Below, piece after piece: positions 15,975 to 24,885 of a stretch of 33,750 bases of DNA (position 1 is its first letter; each line of letters opens with the position of its first letter). The translations under genes were made by a program, and so were the position numbers. The DNA lies in contig JALSJF010000013.1 of the NCBI GenBank assembly GCA_026989505.1, positions 1-33,750 of the forward strand, in the 5' to 3' direction. This DNA is from Cyclobacteriaceae bacterium. GTDB lineage: Bacteria > Bacteroidota > Bacteroidia > Cytophagales > Cyclobacteriaceae. The notes under the pieces were generated by a model. That model was not told the origin of the DNA, did no database searches, and saw only the letters and a list, made by a program, of their open reading frames with translations.

Positions 15975-16483
15975 CAGTGGGTTGGTTTTCGTTCATAAAT
16001 CACAAAATCAAAAGCATATCGATGCCGGTCATCCACAGGGTGCCCCAGGCGCGAGGTTTCCTGCCACTGGGTTTTATCAAACTCCGGGAAAAAGGCATCG
16101 CCCGCAAAGCTATGCTTAATTTCCGTGAGATATAGTTTATCGGCCAAAGGCAGGGCCTGGCGGTAGATTTGCCCGCCCCCGATAATAAACACTTCCTGCT
16201 GGCCATGTTCCCGGGAATACGCCAGGGCTTCTGCTATGGAATGGGTAATAATACAGCCCGCGGCCCGGTAATTTTTTTGCCGGGTAACAATAAGGTTGGT
16301 GCGGTTGGGCAGCGGCCGGAACTTATGTGGGATAGACTCGTAGTTTTTTCTGCCCATGATAACATGGTAGCCCCGGGTGGTCTCCATAAAATACTTCATA
16401 TCATCGGGCAGGCGCCAGACCAGGTCGTTGTCTTTGCCAATGACCCGGTTTTCGGCAACCGCAGCTATCATCGATATCTTCAT
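15974..16483 (-). CDS. folA: Dihydrofolate reductase
   Basis: It reduces dihydrofolate to tetrahydrofolate with NADPH. The 169 residues are of normal length. The start [20 protein letters not shown] is typical. The acidic catalytic residue is Asp28 in [10 protein letters not shown], and the cofactor site is [11 protein letters not shown] (about 42-52) with [15 protein letters not shown] further on. It lies in a minus-strand operon after fmt (23-base gap) and overlaps the SDR start by one base. fmt uses 10-formyl-tetrahydrofolate, so pairing with folA makes metabolic sense; thyA at 5884 generates the dihydrofolate. Confidence 0.96.
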   Translation of the reverse strand: MKISMIAAVAENRVIGKDNDLVWRLPDDMKYFMETTRGYHVIMGRKNYESIPHKFRPLPNRTNLIVTRQKNYRAAGCIITHSIAEALAYSREHGQQEVFIIGGGQIYRQALPLADKLYLTEIKHSFAGDAFFPEFDKTQWQETSRLGHPVDDRHRYAFDFVIYERKPTH

Positions 16484-16506
16484 AAACCAATTTTGTGCTA
16501 AAGTAG

Positions 16507-17454
16507 TTAAATATTGTCTTCAATCCCCGGCAGGTGGGCCAGGGGATTGCCCCTGAGTAGTTCGGCTGCCGTCATTTTTCGTTTGCCGGCCAGTTGTAAT
16601 TCGGTGATCTCAGCCCAGGTGTCGGCACATTTTACCCATAGCTGCTGCCGGTGGTCGGTTACCATGGTGCCCGGGGCGGCTGCACGGGTTAGGGCTGCTT
16701 TTTTAAGCCAGAATATTTTGCAATGCTGTTTAGCAAGTGTCGTCCAGGCAGCGGGGTAGGGATTGAGGCCGCGTACGAGGTTGAAAACCTGGCTAAACGG
16801 CTTGTTCCAATCAATTTCACAGGTTTCTTTATATAGCTTAGGGGCGGTTTTCGGGTGGGTTACGGGCTTCTGGGGGGTGGTGGTCACCTTGTCTGCAGCA
16901 ATTTGTTCAACGGTTTTCAGCACTAATTTACTGCCTTTTGCCATCAGGCGGTGGTATAAGGCGCCTACCGTATCATCCTCCCGGATGGGCTCTTTTTCCT
17001 GCAGGATAATTTCCCCGGTGTCTATTTCATGTTGCAGGAAAAAGGTGGTTACCCCGGTTTTCTTTTCCCCATTGATAATGGCCCAGTTAATCGGGGCGGC
17101 CCCGCGGTAGTCGGGCAGGAGCGAAGCGTGCAGGTTGAAAGTGCCCAACTCCGGCAGGCGCCAAACGGCTTCGGGCAGCATACGAAAGGCTACCACCACC
17201 TGCAGGTTGGCTTTAAAAGCTGCCAGTTGGCTTAGGAAAGCCGGAGCTTTGAGGTTCGGAGGTTGTAAGACCGGGATTTTATGGGCTACGGCATAGGCTT
17301 TTACGGGCGAAGGGGTAAGCACCTGGCCCCGGCCCTGCCTGCGGTCGGGGGCCGTAACCACGGCCACTACCGGCCAGTTATTTTCTACCAGCGCCTGCAG
17401 GCTGGCTACGGCAAACTCCGGGGTGCCCATAAAAACGATACGTATATCAACCAT
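16507..17454 (-). CDS. fmt: Methionyl-tRNA formyltransferase
   Basis: It formylates initiator Met-tRNA using 10-formyl-tetrahydrofolate. The 315 residues fit the family. The start [20 protein letters not shown] is standard. The catalytic triad is visible as Asn107 and His109 ([15 protein letters not shown]) and Asp145 (HEIDTGE). The C-terminal OB-like tRNA-binding domain begins near residue 205 and ends [13 protein letters not shown]. It is the first gene of a minus-strand operon fmt-folA-SDR-small membrane protein, with a matching -7 box 17 bases upstream, and is divergent from the permease gene. Confidence 0.97.
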   Translation of the reverse strand: MVDIRIVFMGTPEFAVASLQALVENNWPVVAVVTAPDRRQGRGQVLTPSPVKAYAVAHKIPVLQPPNLKAPAFLSQLAAFKANLQVVVAFRMLPEAVWRLPELGTFNLHASLLPDYRGAAPINWAIINGEKKTGVTTFFLQHEIDTGEIILQEKEPIREDDTVGALYHRLMAKGSKLVLKTVEQIAADKVTTTPQKPVTHPKTAPKLYKETCEIDWNKPFSQVFNLVRGLNPYPAAWTTLAKQHCKIFWLKKAALTRAAAPGTMVTDHRQQLWVKCADTWAEITELQLAGKRKMTAAELLRGNPLAHLPGIEDNI

Positions 17455-17464
17455 GTTTAATTGT

Positions 17465-17499
17465 TTGCTGCAAAACTAGGAGATAATGTAGTATTTTGG
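17465..17499 (+). promoter_or_regulatory. Possible promoter for the LolE/FtsX-type permease
   Basis: TTG at 17465-17467 and TAGTATTTTGG at 17489-17499, spacer 21 bases, repeat the layout found upstream of sdaAB. The -7 region is only an approximate match to TAnnTTTG. It would give a leader of about 15 bases. Confidence 0.35.
17471..17478 (-). promoter_or_regulatory. -7 box of the fmt operon promoter
   Basis: On the minus strand this reads TAGTTTTG, a full match to TAnnTTTG, and it ends 17 bases upstream of the fmt ATG. The -33 element is not clear. It overlaps the candidate promoter of the divergent permease gene, so the two transcription units may compete. Confidence 0.45.
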
Positions 17500-17518
17500 C
17501 AGAACAATTGCCGTTGCT

Positions 17519-18721
17519 TTGAATATATCGTTGTTCATATCCCGTAAAACCAGTAAGCCACAGGCGGGTACGTTTTCGGCCACCATTCACAAAGTGGCCA
17601 TTGCCAGTATTAGCCTGGGGTTGGCGGTGATGACCCTGGCGTTTCTGATTATGCTGGGCTTTCAGAATACCATCAAAAGCAAAGTGTATGATTTTACCGG
17701 TCATCTGCAGGTAACCCGCTACCTGTCGGGCAATGCCTATACCGAACGCCCGGCCACGCTCGATTCTTTGGATACCCTGCCGGAAATTGACCGTATTCAA
17801 CCCTTTGGCTATAAATATGGCCTGTTGCAAAACGATGAAGAAGTGGAGGGGGTTATTTTTAAGGGTATCGACAACGCTTTTGATACGGTAAGCTTCCACC
17901 CGTATCTTGTGGCCGGCAGGTTTATCCGCTTTAAGCCGGGTGGGCTGACTACCGAGATTGTCATCAGTAAAAAGGAGGCAGACAAAATGCGCTTACAGGC
18001 AGGCAGCGATATTCTGATGCATTTTATTCAGGAGCCGCCCCGTACCCGTAAGTTGCGGGTGGTGGGTATTTACGAAACCGGCATGGAGGATTTTGATGAT
18101 AAGCTGCTGCTGGGCGACCTTAACCTGGTACGCAGGCTCAACGGCTGGCAACCCAATCAGGCCGGGGGCTACGAAATTTACCTGCACGACCCGGCAACGG
18201 TTGACCAGGTTTATACCCGCCTGTTTAATGCGATAGGCTATGATTTGTTTGTGCAGAAGACCCATGAAAAGTATATCCAGATATTTGAGTGGCTGTCGTT
18301 GATAAACAATAATGTCAACATCCTTATTTTCATGGTGCTTTTCGTGGCCTCTTTTAATATGATTTCCATCGTGCTGATTTTAATCCTTGAACGGACCACC
18401 ATGATTGGCACCCTGAAAGCCCTGGGGGCGGAGGACAGTCTGATCCGCAAGATATTTGTTTACAGCGGGGTGCGGTTAATCGTAATTGGTTTGATAGCCG
18501 GCAATATCCTGGGCCTGGGCCTGGCAGCCCTGCAATACCATTTTAATATCATCCCGCTGGATGCCAGCAATTATTATATGAACTATGTGCCCATAGAGTT
18601 TGATTGGCTGGTGGTAGCCGGCCTGAATCTCCTCATTTTCACCCTGGTGTCGCTGGTGCTGTTTCTGCCCACCTTGTTTATCTCGCGTATCCAGCCTATC
18701 AAGGCCATCCGGTTCGATTGA
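17519..18721 (+). CDS. LolE/FtsX-type ABC transporter permease
   Basis: The 400-residue protein has one N-terminal membrane helix (about 25-50, IASISLGLAVMTLAFLIMLG). A large periplasmic domain (about 55-265) follows, then three C-terminal helices with the FtsX/MacB core (NNNVNILIFMVLFVASFNMI; LERTTMIGTLKALGAEDSLI; IFTLVSLVLFLPTLFISRIQ). This matches lipoprotein-releasing LolC/E-like permeases, which move outer-membrane lipoproteins or other lipids out of the inner membrane with a separate ATPase. No ATPase gene is adjacent. The start is TTG (17519); the next residues NISLFISRK are those expected for this family in Bacteroidota, and no ATG fits. Confidence 0.9.
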   Translation: MNISLFISRKTSKPQAGTFSATIHKVAIASISLGLAVMTLAFLIMLGFQNTIKSKVYDFTGHLQVTRYLSGNAYTERPATLDSLDTLPEIDRIQPFGYKYGLLQNDEEVEGVIFKGIDNAFDTVSFHPYLVAGRFIRFKPGGLTTEIVISKKEADKMRLQAGSDILMHFIQEPPRTRKLRVVGIYETGMEDFDDKLLLGDLNLVRRLNGWQPNQAGGYEIYLHDPATVDQVYTRLFNAIGYDLFVQKTHEKYIQIFEWLSLINNNVNILIFMVLFVASFNMISIVLILILERTTMIGTLKALGAEDSLIRKIFVYSGVRLIVIGLIAGNILGLGLAALQYHFNIIPLDASNYYMNYVPIEFDWLVVAGLNLLIFTLVSLVLFLPTLFISRIQPIKAIRFD

Positions 18722-18730
18722 TTCATAGTA

Positions 18731-19501
18731 TTATTCTGCCCTTGCCTCCGGCTGCCTGTACTGCTTAAACCAACTGTTGACCTTTAATTTAATTACCCCC
18801 AGTACGGCTTCTTTAAAAATACCCCGCGACATCTTCGATTCACCCCGGGTGCGGTCGGTGAAGATAATGGGCACTTCAATGATTTTAAAGCCATGCTTCC
18901 AGGTGTCAAACTTCATTTCAATCTGAAAGGCATAGCCAACAAATTTTACCTGGTCAAGGGCCAGGGTTTCCAGCACCCTGCGGTGGTAACATTTGAATCC
19001 GGCCGTGGTGTCGCGGATAGGCATGCCGGTAACCAGGCGCACATAGGTGCTGGCGAGGTAGCTCATCAACACCCTGCCCATAGGCCAGTTGACCACATTT
19101 ACCCCGGTTACGTAGCGGGAGCCGATGGCCAGGTCATACCCGTCTTCCTTGCACGCCTTTAGCAGCTTGACTAAATCCCTGGGGTTATGGGAAAAGTCAG
19201 CATCCATCTCAAAGATGTACTCATATCCCTGCGCAAGGCCAAAATGAAACCCCGCGATATAGGCCGTGCCGAGTCCCTGTTTCCCTTGCCGCTTGAGCAG
19301 GTGCAGGGTTTGGTTGAAAGGCTTGCCGGCTACCGTTTTACCCGCTATCAGCTTTTCTACAATGGCAGCCGTGCCATCGGGCGAGTTGTCATCCACAATC
19401 AGTATGTCAAAACCGGTAGCCAGGTCAAACACGGCCGCAATAATGGCTTCAATGTTTTCCTTTTCGTTGTAGGTGGGTATGATGACCAGGTTCGTGCTCA
19501 A
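18731..19501 (-). CDS. Polyprenol-phosphate mannosyltransferase-like glycosyltransferase (GT2)
   Basis: The 256-residue protein is close to dolichol-phosphate mannose synthase. The start NLVIIPTYNEKENIEAIIAA, the nucleotide-binding DILIVDDNSPDGTAAIVEKL and the metal motif in YIFEMDADFSHNPRDL are seen. GSRYVTGVNVVNWPMGRVLM, GFKCYHRRVLETLAL and the C-terminal IIFTDRTRGESKMSRGIFKE complete the domain. It has no C-terminal membrane helices, so it belongs to the soluble or membrane-associated short form. It would transfer a hexose from a nucleotide sugar to a polyprenol phosphate for envelope glycan synthesis. It is convergent with the permease (9-base gap) and has no co-directional neighbour. Confidence 0.93.
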   Translation of the reverse strand: MSTNLVIIPTYNEKENIEAIIAAVFDLATGFDILIVDDNSPDGTAAIVEKLIAGKTVAGKPFNQTLHLLKRQGKQGLGTAYIAGFHFGLAQGYEYIFEMDADFSHNPRDLVKLLKACKEDGYDLAIGSRYVTGVNVVNWPMGRVLMSYLASTYVRLVTGMPIRDTTAGFKCYHRRVLETLALDQVKFVGYAFQIEMKFDTWKHGFKIIEVPIIFTDRTRGESKMSRGIFKEAVLGVIKLKVNSWFKQYRQPEARAE

Positions 19502-19628
19502 GCTTCAGGATTTTTGCCTGCCAAAGGTAATAATTTTATTTAACGCAGAATGAGGCTATGGCTATAGAAGGATGAAAAATCTTCGTGCGAGAATTGCCCA
19601 AACAAGTGGTTATAACTGATTGAATTTC

Positions 19629-19636
19629 TATTTTTG
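19629..19636 (+). promoter_or_regulatory. -7 box of the amidinotransferase-ctlX-argS operon
   Basis: TATTTTTG matches TAnnTTTG fully and ends 19 bases before the ATG at 19656. It supports that start over a TTG at 19620, which would fall upstream of the transcription start. No well-spaced TTG is evident upstream. Confidence 0.5.
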
Positions 19637-19655
19637 CACTCTGAATTTTCAACTT

Positions 19656-20570
19656 ATGATCAATCCTTCGGTAAAAAACGAAACAGGGCGGTTGCGGACC
19701 CTGGTGCTGGGTATTCCTGATGATTTTGGCGGCACCCCGGCCCTGGATGAAGTGTATGACCCTAAGTCGAAGGAGCACGTGCTGGCCGGCACCTATCCCA
19801 CCCAGGAGGCGGTAACCCGTGAGATGCAGCAATTAGAGGAGGTTTTTCGTCAATATGATATAAACGTGTTGCGCCCGGATAACTTACCCGGGGTCAACCA
19901 GATATTTGCCCGCGACATTGCCTTTGTAATTGATGACACTTTTGTGGTGCCGAATATTATTGAAAACCGGCACCGTGAGGCCACGGGGATCAACCGCCTG
20001 ATCGGGCAGATAAACCCGCAGCATGTAGTTAAGGCAGGGGCAGGGGCACGGATAGAAGGTGGCGATGTGATGCCGTGGAATGAGGTGATCTTTGTTGGTT
20101 ATTCAGAAGATGCAGATTTTAACAAGTATAAGGTGAGCCGCACCAATAAAGAGGGGGTGGCTTTCTTAACGAAACAATTCCCCAACCGCCAGGTGCATGC
20201 ATTTGAACTCAATAAGTCCGATGACGATGCCAAAAACAACGCCCTGCACCTCGATTGCTGCTTCCAGCCGATTGGCCGTAACCAGGCCATCCTTTACCGG
20301 GGTGGGTTCAAACACCAGCACGATGTGGACTTCCTTTACACCTATTTCGGGGCGGAAAACATTATTGAAATCGACCAGGAAGAAATGTACAATATGTACT
20401 CTAATATTTTCTCCATCTCCCCGGAGGTAATTGTTTCCTGCCATTCCTTCACCCGCTTAAACAATGAACTGGCAAAGCGCGGGTTTACCGTAGAAAAGGT
20501 TGATTACGAGGAGATAGCCAAGATGGAAGGCCTGTTACGTTGTTCCACCATGCCCATAATCCGCGATTAG
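19656..20570 (+). CDS. Amidinotransferase / arginine-deiminase-superfamily protein
   Basis: The 304-residue protein belongs to the guanidino-group-modifying (pentein) superfamily. The conserved features are FARDIAFVIDDTFVV (about 87-101), IEGGDVMPW (Glu-Gly-Gly-Asp), HLDCCFQPIG with the catalytic His, and the nucleophile Cys296 in LLRCSTMPIIRD near the C-terminus. Members include glycine amidinotransferase, arginine deiminase and dimethylarginine hydrolase; the substrate here is not settled by the sequence, but an arginine-like guanidine is expected. It is followed after two bases by another superfamily member, CtlX, and then argS, pointing to arginine metabolism. The start is fixed by the promoter box at 19629. 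Confidence 0.88.
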   Translation: MINPSVKNETGRLRTLVLGIPDDFGGTPALDEVYDPKSKEHVLAGTYPTQEAVTREMQQLEEVFRQYDINVLRPDNLPGVNQIFARDIAFVIDDTFVVPNIIENRHREATGINRLIGQINPQHVVKAGAGARIEGGDVMPWNEVIFVGYSEDADFNKYKVSRTNKEGVAFLTKQFPNRQVHAFELNKSDDDAKNNALHLDCCFQPIGRNQAILYRGGFKHQHDVDFLYTYFGAENIIEIDQEEMYNMYSNIFSISPEVIVSCHSFTRLNNELAKRGFTVEKVDYEEIAKMEGLLRCSTMPIIRD

Positions 20571-20572
20571 CC

Positions 20573-21514
20573 ATGAGCCGCCAGCTTACCGATAGTGTGT
20601 TGATGATCAGGCCGGTGCATTTTACCTTGAACCCGGAAACGGCTGTCAATAATTATTATCAGCAGGTAATCGATGGCCTGGGCCCGGCAGACGCCCAAAC
20701 ACGCGCCCTGGCCGAATTTGACGAATTTGCCGCCAGGTTGCGCCAGCATGGCCTAAATGTGTTGGTAGTAGAAGATACCCCCGATCCCGAAACACCCGAT
20801 TCGATCTTTCCCAATAACTGGCTGTCGTTCCACCATGATGGCACCATGGCCCTGTACCCGATGTTTGCCGAAAACCGCAGGCTGGAGCGCAGGGAGGATA
20901 TGCAGGCAATAGTAACCCGCCAGGGGTTTGTTGTGGAGCGGATAAAAGATTTCACCTTTTATGAAAAGGAGGGTAAATTTCTGGAGGGGACCGGCAGCAT
21001 GATCCTCGACCGCGACAACCATGTGGTATATGCCGCTATCTCACCCCGTACGAACCCCGAGGTGCTGCTGTCCTTCTGTGAGGCGTTCAGCTACCGGGCG
21101 GTAACCTTTCAGGCCAACCAAACCGTAGGGGATGAGCGCCTGCCCATTTACCACACCAACGTAATGATGTGCCTTACCGACAAGCTGGCCGTAGTCTGCT
21201 TAGATAGTATTGATGATGCCGGGGAGCGCCAGGCCCTGCAAGGTTCACTTAGGGCCACAGGGAAAGAAATCATCGAGATCACCGAAGCACAGGTGGGACA
21301 TTTTGCCGGCAACATGCTGGCCTTAACCAATAACCGGGGGGTGCCCCACATGATTATGTCGGCTGCGGCCTTGCACTCGTTATCCGCAGGCCAAAAAAAG
21401 GCTATTGAGGCACACTACACCATTATTGCCAGTTCGCTGGATACCATTGAGGCCCTGGGCGGGGGCAGTGCCCGGTGTATGCTGGCCGAGATATTTTTAC
21501 CAAAAAATAAATAA
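20573..21514 (+). CDS. ctlX: CtlX-like citrulline hydrolase (pentein family)
   Basis: From the ATG at 20573 the protein has 313 residues. It starts MSRQLTDSVLMIRPVHFTLN and contains FPNNWLSFHHDGTMALYPMF, GTGSMILDRDNHVVYAAISP, IYHTNVMMCLTDKLAVVCLD and the C-terminal nucleophile Cys302 in GGGSARCMLAEIFLP. This is the architecture of the CtlX group, characterised in Francisella as a citrulline ureidase giving ornithine. The gene starts two bases after the amidinotransferase stop and ends 12 bases before argS, so the three are one operon. An alternative upstream start (20540) would overlap the previous gene and is not needed. Confidence 0.88.
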   Translation: MSRQLTDSVLMIRPVHFTLNPETAVNNYYQQVIDGLGPADAQTRALAEFDEFAARLRQHGLNVLVVEDTPDPETPDSIFPNNWLSFHHDGTMALYPMFAENRRLERREDMQAIVTRQGFVVERIKDFTFYEKEGKFLEGTGSMILDRDNHVVYAAISPRTNPEVLLSFCEAFSYRAVTFQANQTVGDERLPIYHTNVMMCLTDKLAVVCLDSIDDAGERQALQGSLRATGKEIIEITEAQVGHFAGNMLALTNNRGVPHMIMSAAALHSLSAGQKKAIEAHYTIIASSLDTIEALGGGSARCMLAEIFLPKNK

Positions 21515-21526
21515 GGAAACACATTT

Positions 21527-23314
21527 ATGTTCACTATAGTTGATAACCTGATAGCCGATATAGACCGGGCCTTTACCGCAGTTTTTGGCCAGCCGGCCGG
21601 TGAAATAAGCCTGCAGCCCACGCGCAAAGAGTTCCCCGGGCATTATACCCTGGTAATGTTTCCGTATTTGCGGCTCACCAAAAGCAAACCCGAAGAAAGC
21701 GGCCAGCTTTTGGGCGAAAAACTGCAGGCCGACAGCACTCTGGTCAAGGGCTATAACGTAGTAAAAGGCTTTTTAAACCTGGAGGTTGCCGACAGCGCCT
21801 GGGTGCAGGTACTGAATGACCTGAATACCCACCCGGATTTTGGGTTTAAACCGGCTTCTGGCGTGGAGATGATGGTGGAGTTTTCTTCGCCCAACACCAA
21901 TAAACCCTTGCACCTCGGGCATCTGCGCAATAATTTCCTGGGGTATTCGGTGGCTAAAATCCTGGAAGCCAACGGTACCCGGGTGCATAAGGTGCAAATT
22001 ATCAACGACCGGGGAATCCATATTTGTAAATCAATGCTGGCCTGGCAAAAGTTTGGTAACGGGGAAACCCCGGAACAAGCCGGCATTAAGGGGGATAAGC
22101 TGGTAGGCAACTACTATGTAAAGTTTGATCAGGAGTATAAACAACAAATTGCCGGGCTGGTAGCCTCGGGCATGCCCCGGGAAGAGGCCGAAAAAGAGGC
22201 TCCCATTATAAAGGAAGCCCAGGCCATGTTGCTGAAATGGGAAGAGAAAGACCCGGAAATCTATACCCTATGGCAGCAAATGAACCAATGGGTATATGAT
22301 GGCTTTGCTGCTACTTACCAAACTATGGGCGTGTCGTTCGACAAGCTTTATTATGAGTCGGAAACCTATTTGCTGGGCAAAGATGAAGTGCAGAAGGGGG
22401 TGGACGAGGGCATTTTTTACCGCCAGGAAGATGGCTCGGTGTGGGTGGACCTGACCGCTGAAGGCCTTGACCGGAAGCTGTTGCTGCGGGCCGATGGCAC
22501 CTCGGTATATATGACCCAGGATATTGGCACGGCCATTCAGCGCTTTCGTGATTTTCCTAAAATACACGGCCAGATATACACGGTTGGCAATGAGCAGGAC
22601 TATCATTTTAAGGTGTTGTTTCTTATTTTAAAGAAGCTGGGGTATGCCTGGGCGGCCCATTGTTACCACCTGAGCTATGGTATGGTGGACCTGCCTTCGG
22701 GAAAAATGAAATCACGGGAAGGTACGGTAGTAGATGCCGATGACCTGATGCAGGAGATGTTTGCCACAGCCGAAGAGCACACCCGCGCCCTGGGGAAAAT
22801 TGAAGGGTTTACCGGGGAAGAGGCCGGCCGACTCTACAAAACCCTGGGTTTAGGGGCGCTAAAATACTTTCTGCTCAGGGTTGACCCCCGGAAGCGCATA
22901 TTGTTTGATCCGCAGGAATCTATTCAATTTCAGGGCAATACCGGGCCGTTTATTCAATATACCCACGCCCGCATTGTCTCCATCCTTACCAGGGCTGAAG
23001 AACTGGGAGTGGCTGTGGATAAAGTACAGGACACGGACTTGCAACTGGCGGAAACGGAAAGGGAAGGGGTGAAGCTGTTGGCGGAATTCGGGCATAAAAT
23101 TACCGAAGCAGCCCAGGAGTACTCCCCGGCCATAATTGCCCAGTACGTGTTTGAAGTGGCCAAAGAATACAACCGTTTTTATGCCGAATTGCCTATTTTT
23201 AACGAACCAAACCCCGAAAACCTGAAATTCAGGGTAATTTATTCTAAATTAGTGGCCAGTGTAATTAAACGCGGCATGTCGTTATTGGGTATCGAGGTGC
23301 CTGACCAAATGTAA
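21527..23314 (+). CDS. argS: Arginyl-tRNA synthetase
   Basis: A class I synthetase that charges tRNA-Arg. The 595 residues fit the family. The N-terminal additional domain (about 1-110) precedes the active site with NTNKPLHLGHLRNN (HIGH motif) and KVQIINDRGIHICKSML. The second motif is the degenerate GKMKSREGTVVDADDLM typical of ArgRS lacking a canonical KMSKS. The anticodon-binding C-terminal domain ends VIKRGMSLLGIEVPDQM. It is preceded by AAGGA about 10 bases upstream, unusual in this window, and by ctlX; the glutathione peroxidase starts 3 bases after its stop. Its presence beside two arginine-type enzymes links translation and arginine turnover. Confidence 0.97.
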   Translation: MFTIVDNLIADIDRAFTAVFGQPAGEISLQPTRKEFPGHYTLVMFPYLRLTKSKPEESGQLLGEKLQADSTLVKGYNVVKGFLNLEVADSAWVQVLNDLNTHPDFGFKPASGVEMMVEFSSPNTNKPLHLGHLRNNFLGYSVAKILEANGTRVHKVQIINDRGIHICKSMLAWQKFGNGETPEQAGIKGDKLVGNYYVKFDQEYKQQIAGLVASGMPREEAEKEAPIIKEAQAMLLKWEEKDPEIYTLWQQMNQWVYDGFAATYQTMGVSFDKLYYESETYLLGKDEVQKGVDEGIFYRQEDGSVWVDLTAEGLDRKLLLRADGTSVYMTQDIGTAIQRFRDFPKIHGQIYTVGNEQDYHFKVLFLILKKLGYAWAAHCYHLSYGMVDLPSGKMKSREGTVVDADDLMQEMFATAEEHTRALGKIEGFTGEEAGRLYKTLGLGALKYFLLRVDPRKRILFDPQESIQFQGNTGPFIQYTHARIVSILTRAEELGVAVDKVQDTDLQLAETEREGVKLLAEFGHKITEAAQEYSPAIIAQYVFEVAKEYNRFYAELPIFNEPNPENLKFRVIYSKLVASVIKRGMSLLGIEVPDQM

Positions 23315-23317
23315 AAA

Positions 23318-23899
23318 ATGCAAAAGATGTACACAATATTATTGGCCGTTGCCCTGGTTTTACCTAACTTTTCGTGTGGCTTTAAAAAAGTAGTAGCCCG
23401 CCCCGATACCATGGAACAAAAACCAACCGCCTCTATTTACGATTTTAAGATGCCGGCCATCACCGGTGAGGAAATAGATTTTTCCCGCTATAAAGGAAAA
23501 AAAATGCTGATTGTGAATACCGCCTCCGAATGTGGTTTTACCCCGCAATACGAAGACCTGCAGAAGCTACACCAACAGTATGGCGAGAAAGTGGTTATCC
23601 TGGGGTTTCCGGCCAATAATTTTGGCGGCCAGGAGCCGGGCAACAACCAACAGATCGCCAACTTTTGCCAGGAAAACTACGGAGTTACTTTTCAGATGTT
23701 CAGCAAAATATCGGTAAAAGGCGAAGACATGGCGCCACTTTACCGGTGGCTTACCGACAAGGAGTTGAACGGCTGGAACACCACGGCCCCCAACTGGAAT
23801 TTCTGCAAGTACCTGATCAACGAAGAGGGGGAGTTGGTGAAATTTTATGCCTCGGCTGTTAACCCCATGAGCAGCGAAATCCTGGAGGATATTAATTAG
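23318..23899 (+). CDS. Lipoprotein glutathione peroxidase (thiol peroxidase type)
   Basis: The 193-residue protein has a lipobox-like signal (residues 1-20, LPNFSC, Cys20) followed by a GPx domain from about 37. The catalytic cysteine is Cys72 in NTASECGFTPQYEDL, where animal enzymes use selenocysteine. FPANNFGGQEPGNNQQI and NWNFCKYLI (catalytic Trp/Asn region) complete the tetrad. It reduces hydrogen peroxide or lipid hydroperoxides, probably with thioredoxin-type donors. The signal suggests it works in the periplasm or at a membrane rather than in the cytoplasm. It starts 3 bases after argS and is followed by menA after 6 bases. Confidence 0.93.
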   Translation: MQKMYTILLAVALVLPNFSCGFKKVVARPDTMEQKPTASIYDFKMPAITGEEIDFSRYKGKKMLIVNTASECGFTPQYEDLQKLHQQYGEKVVILGFPANNFGGQEPGNNQQIANFCQENYGVTFQMFSKISVKGEDMAPLYRWLTDKELNGWNTTAPNWNFCKYLINEEGELVKFYASAVNPMSSEILEDIN

Positions 23900-23905
23900 G
23901 CAACC

Positions 23906-24802
23906 ATGAATATCCGTGCCTGGGTTTCTGCGATACGCCTGCGTACATTGCCCCTGGCCCTGGCCAGTATTGGTATGGGTAGTTTTTTGGCGGCAGCCAA
24001 CGGTTTTTTTCAGGTAAAAATCTTGGTTTGGGCGGCCATCACCACTATTTTTTTGCAGGTGCTCTCTAACCTGGCCAACGACTACGGGGATTCGGTAAAC
24101 GGGGCCGACAGCAGCCACCGGGTAGGCCCGCAACGGGCCGTGCAAAGCGGGGTAATCAGTTTGCCCGCCATGCAGGCCGGTATGCTGGTCTTCGGGGTGT
24201 TGTCATTTATTACCGGTATTGTCTTGCTGGCGGTGTCGGTGGGGCTGGGCAGCCGTTTGTTTTATTGGTTTCTGGCTTTTGGGGTGTTGAGTATTGCCGC
24301 AGCCTATTCTTATACAGCCGGCCGTAAGCCGTATGGCTATGCCGGCCTGGGCGATCTGGCCGTGCTGGTGTTTTTTGGCTTCCTCGGTGTGGGGGGCACT
24401 TATTTCTTGTATAGCCAACAAATAAACTATCTTGTTTTACTGCCGGCCTATGCCATGGGGGCGTTGGCCACCGGGGTACTTAATATCAACAATATGCGTG
24501 ATGTGGAGGCCGACAGCAGGGCCGGGAAACACACCATTCCGGTGCGTTTTGGCCGGGCCAGGGCTGTGGGGTATCATTGGTTTTTACTCCTTAGCGCCAT
24601 TGGGGCTGCAGCCGGGTATGTTCTTAACCGGCCCTTTGCCGCGGGGGCCTTTGTCTGGCTGTTGGGAGTGCCTTTTTTGCTCTATAATGGCTATAAGGTA
24701 ACCGTTGTAGAAGATCATAAGGATTTAGACCCCTATTTGAAGCAACTGGCGTTATCGTCATTATTATTCATGCTTTTGTTTGGTCTGGCCATAACCTTGT
24801 AG
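23906..24802 (+). CDS. menA: 1,4-dihydroxy-2-naphthoate polyprenyltransferase
   Basis: It attaches a polyprenyl chain to 1,4-dihydroxy-2-naphthoate, the penultimate step of menaquinone synthesis, in the inner membrane. The 298-residue protein is of the UbiA family with about eight to nine hydrophobic segments. The first Asp-rich motif is NLANDYGDSVNGADSSHR (about 53-70), and the second is NINNMRDVEADSRAGKHTIP (about 193-212). The start MNIRAWVSAIRLRTLPLALA is standard for MenA. It is the last gene of the argS-gpx-menA run; about 80 AT-rich bases with a weak TATCTTG box follow before the stress protein. Confidence 0.96.
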   Translation: MNIRAWVSAIRLRTLPLALASIGMGSFLAAANGFFQVKILVWAAITTIFLQVLSNLANDYGDSVNGADSSHRVGPQRAVQSGVISLPAMQAGMLVFGVLSFITGIVLLAVSVGLGSRLFYWFLAFGVLSIAAAYSYTAGRKPYGYAGLGDLAVLVFFGFLGVGGTYFLYSQQINYLVLLPAYAMGALATGVLNINNMRDVEADSRAGKHTIPVRFGRARAVGYHWFLLLSAIGAAAGYVLNRPFAAGAFVWLLGVPFLLYNGYKVTVVEDHKDLDPYLKQLALSSLLFMLLFGLAITL

Positions 24803-24885
24803 GGTGCGGGGTAAAACAGTTCAAAAAAATCATTTCAATTTAACATATTTTTTACTATCTTGACCGCAATCAAACTAAAAACACT

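Noticed and set aside
24851-24862. TATCTTG box as promoter of the universal stress gene
   Set aside because: One base short of the consensus and no -33 TTG at suitable distance; kept only as a remark.
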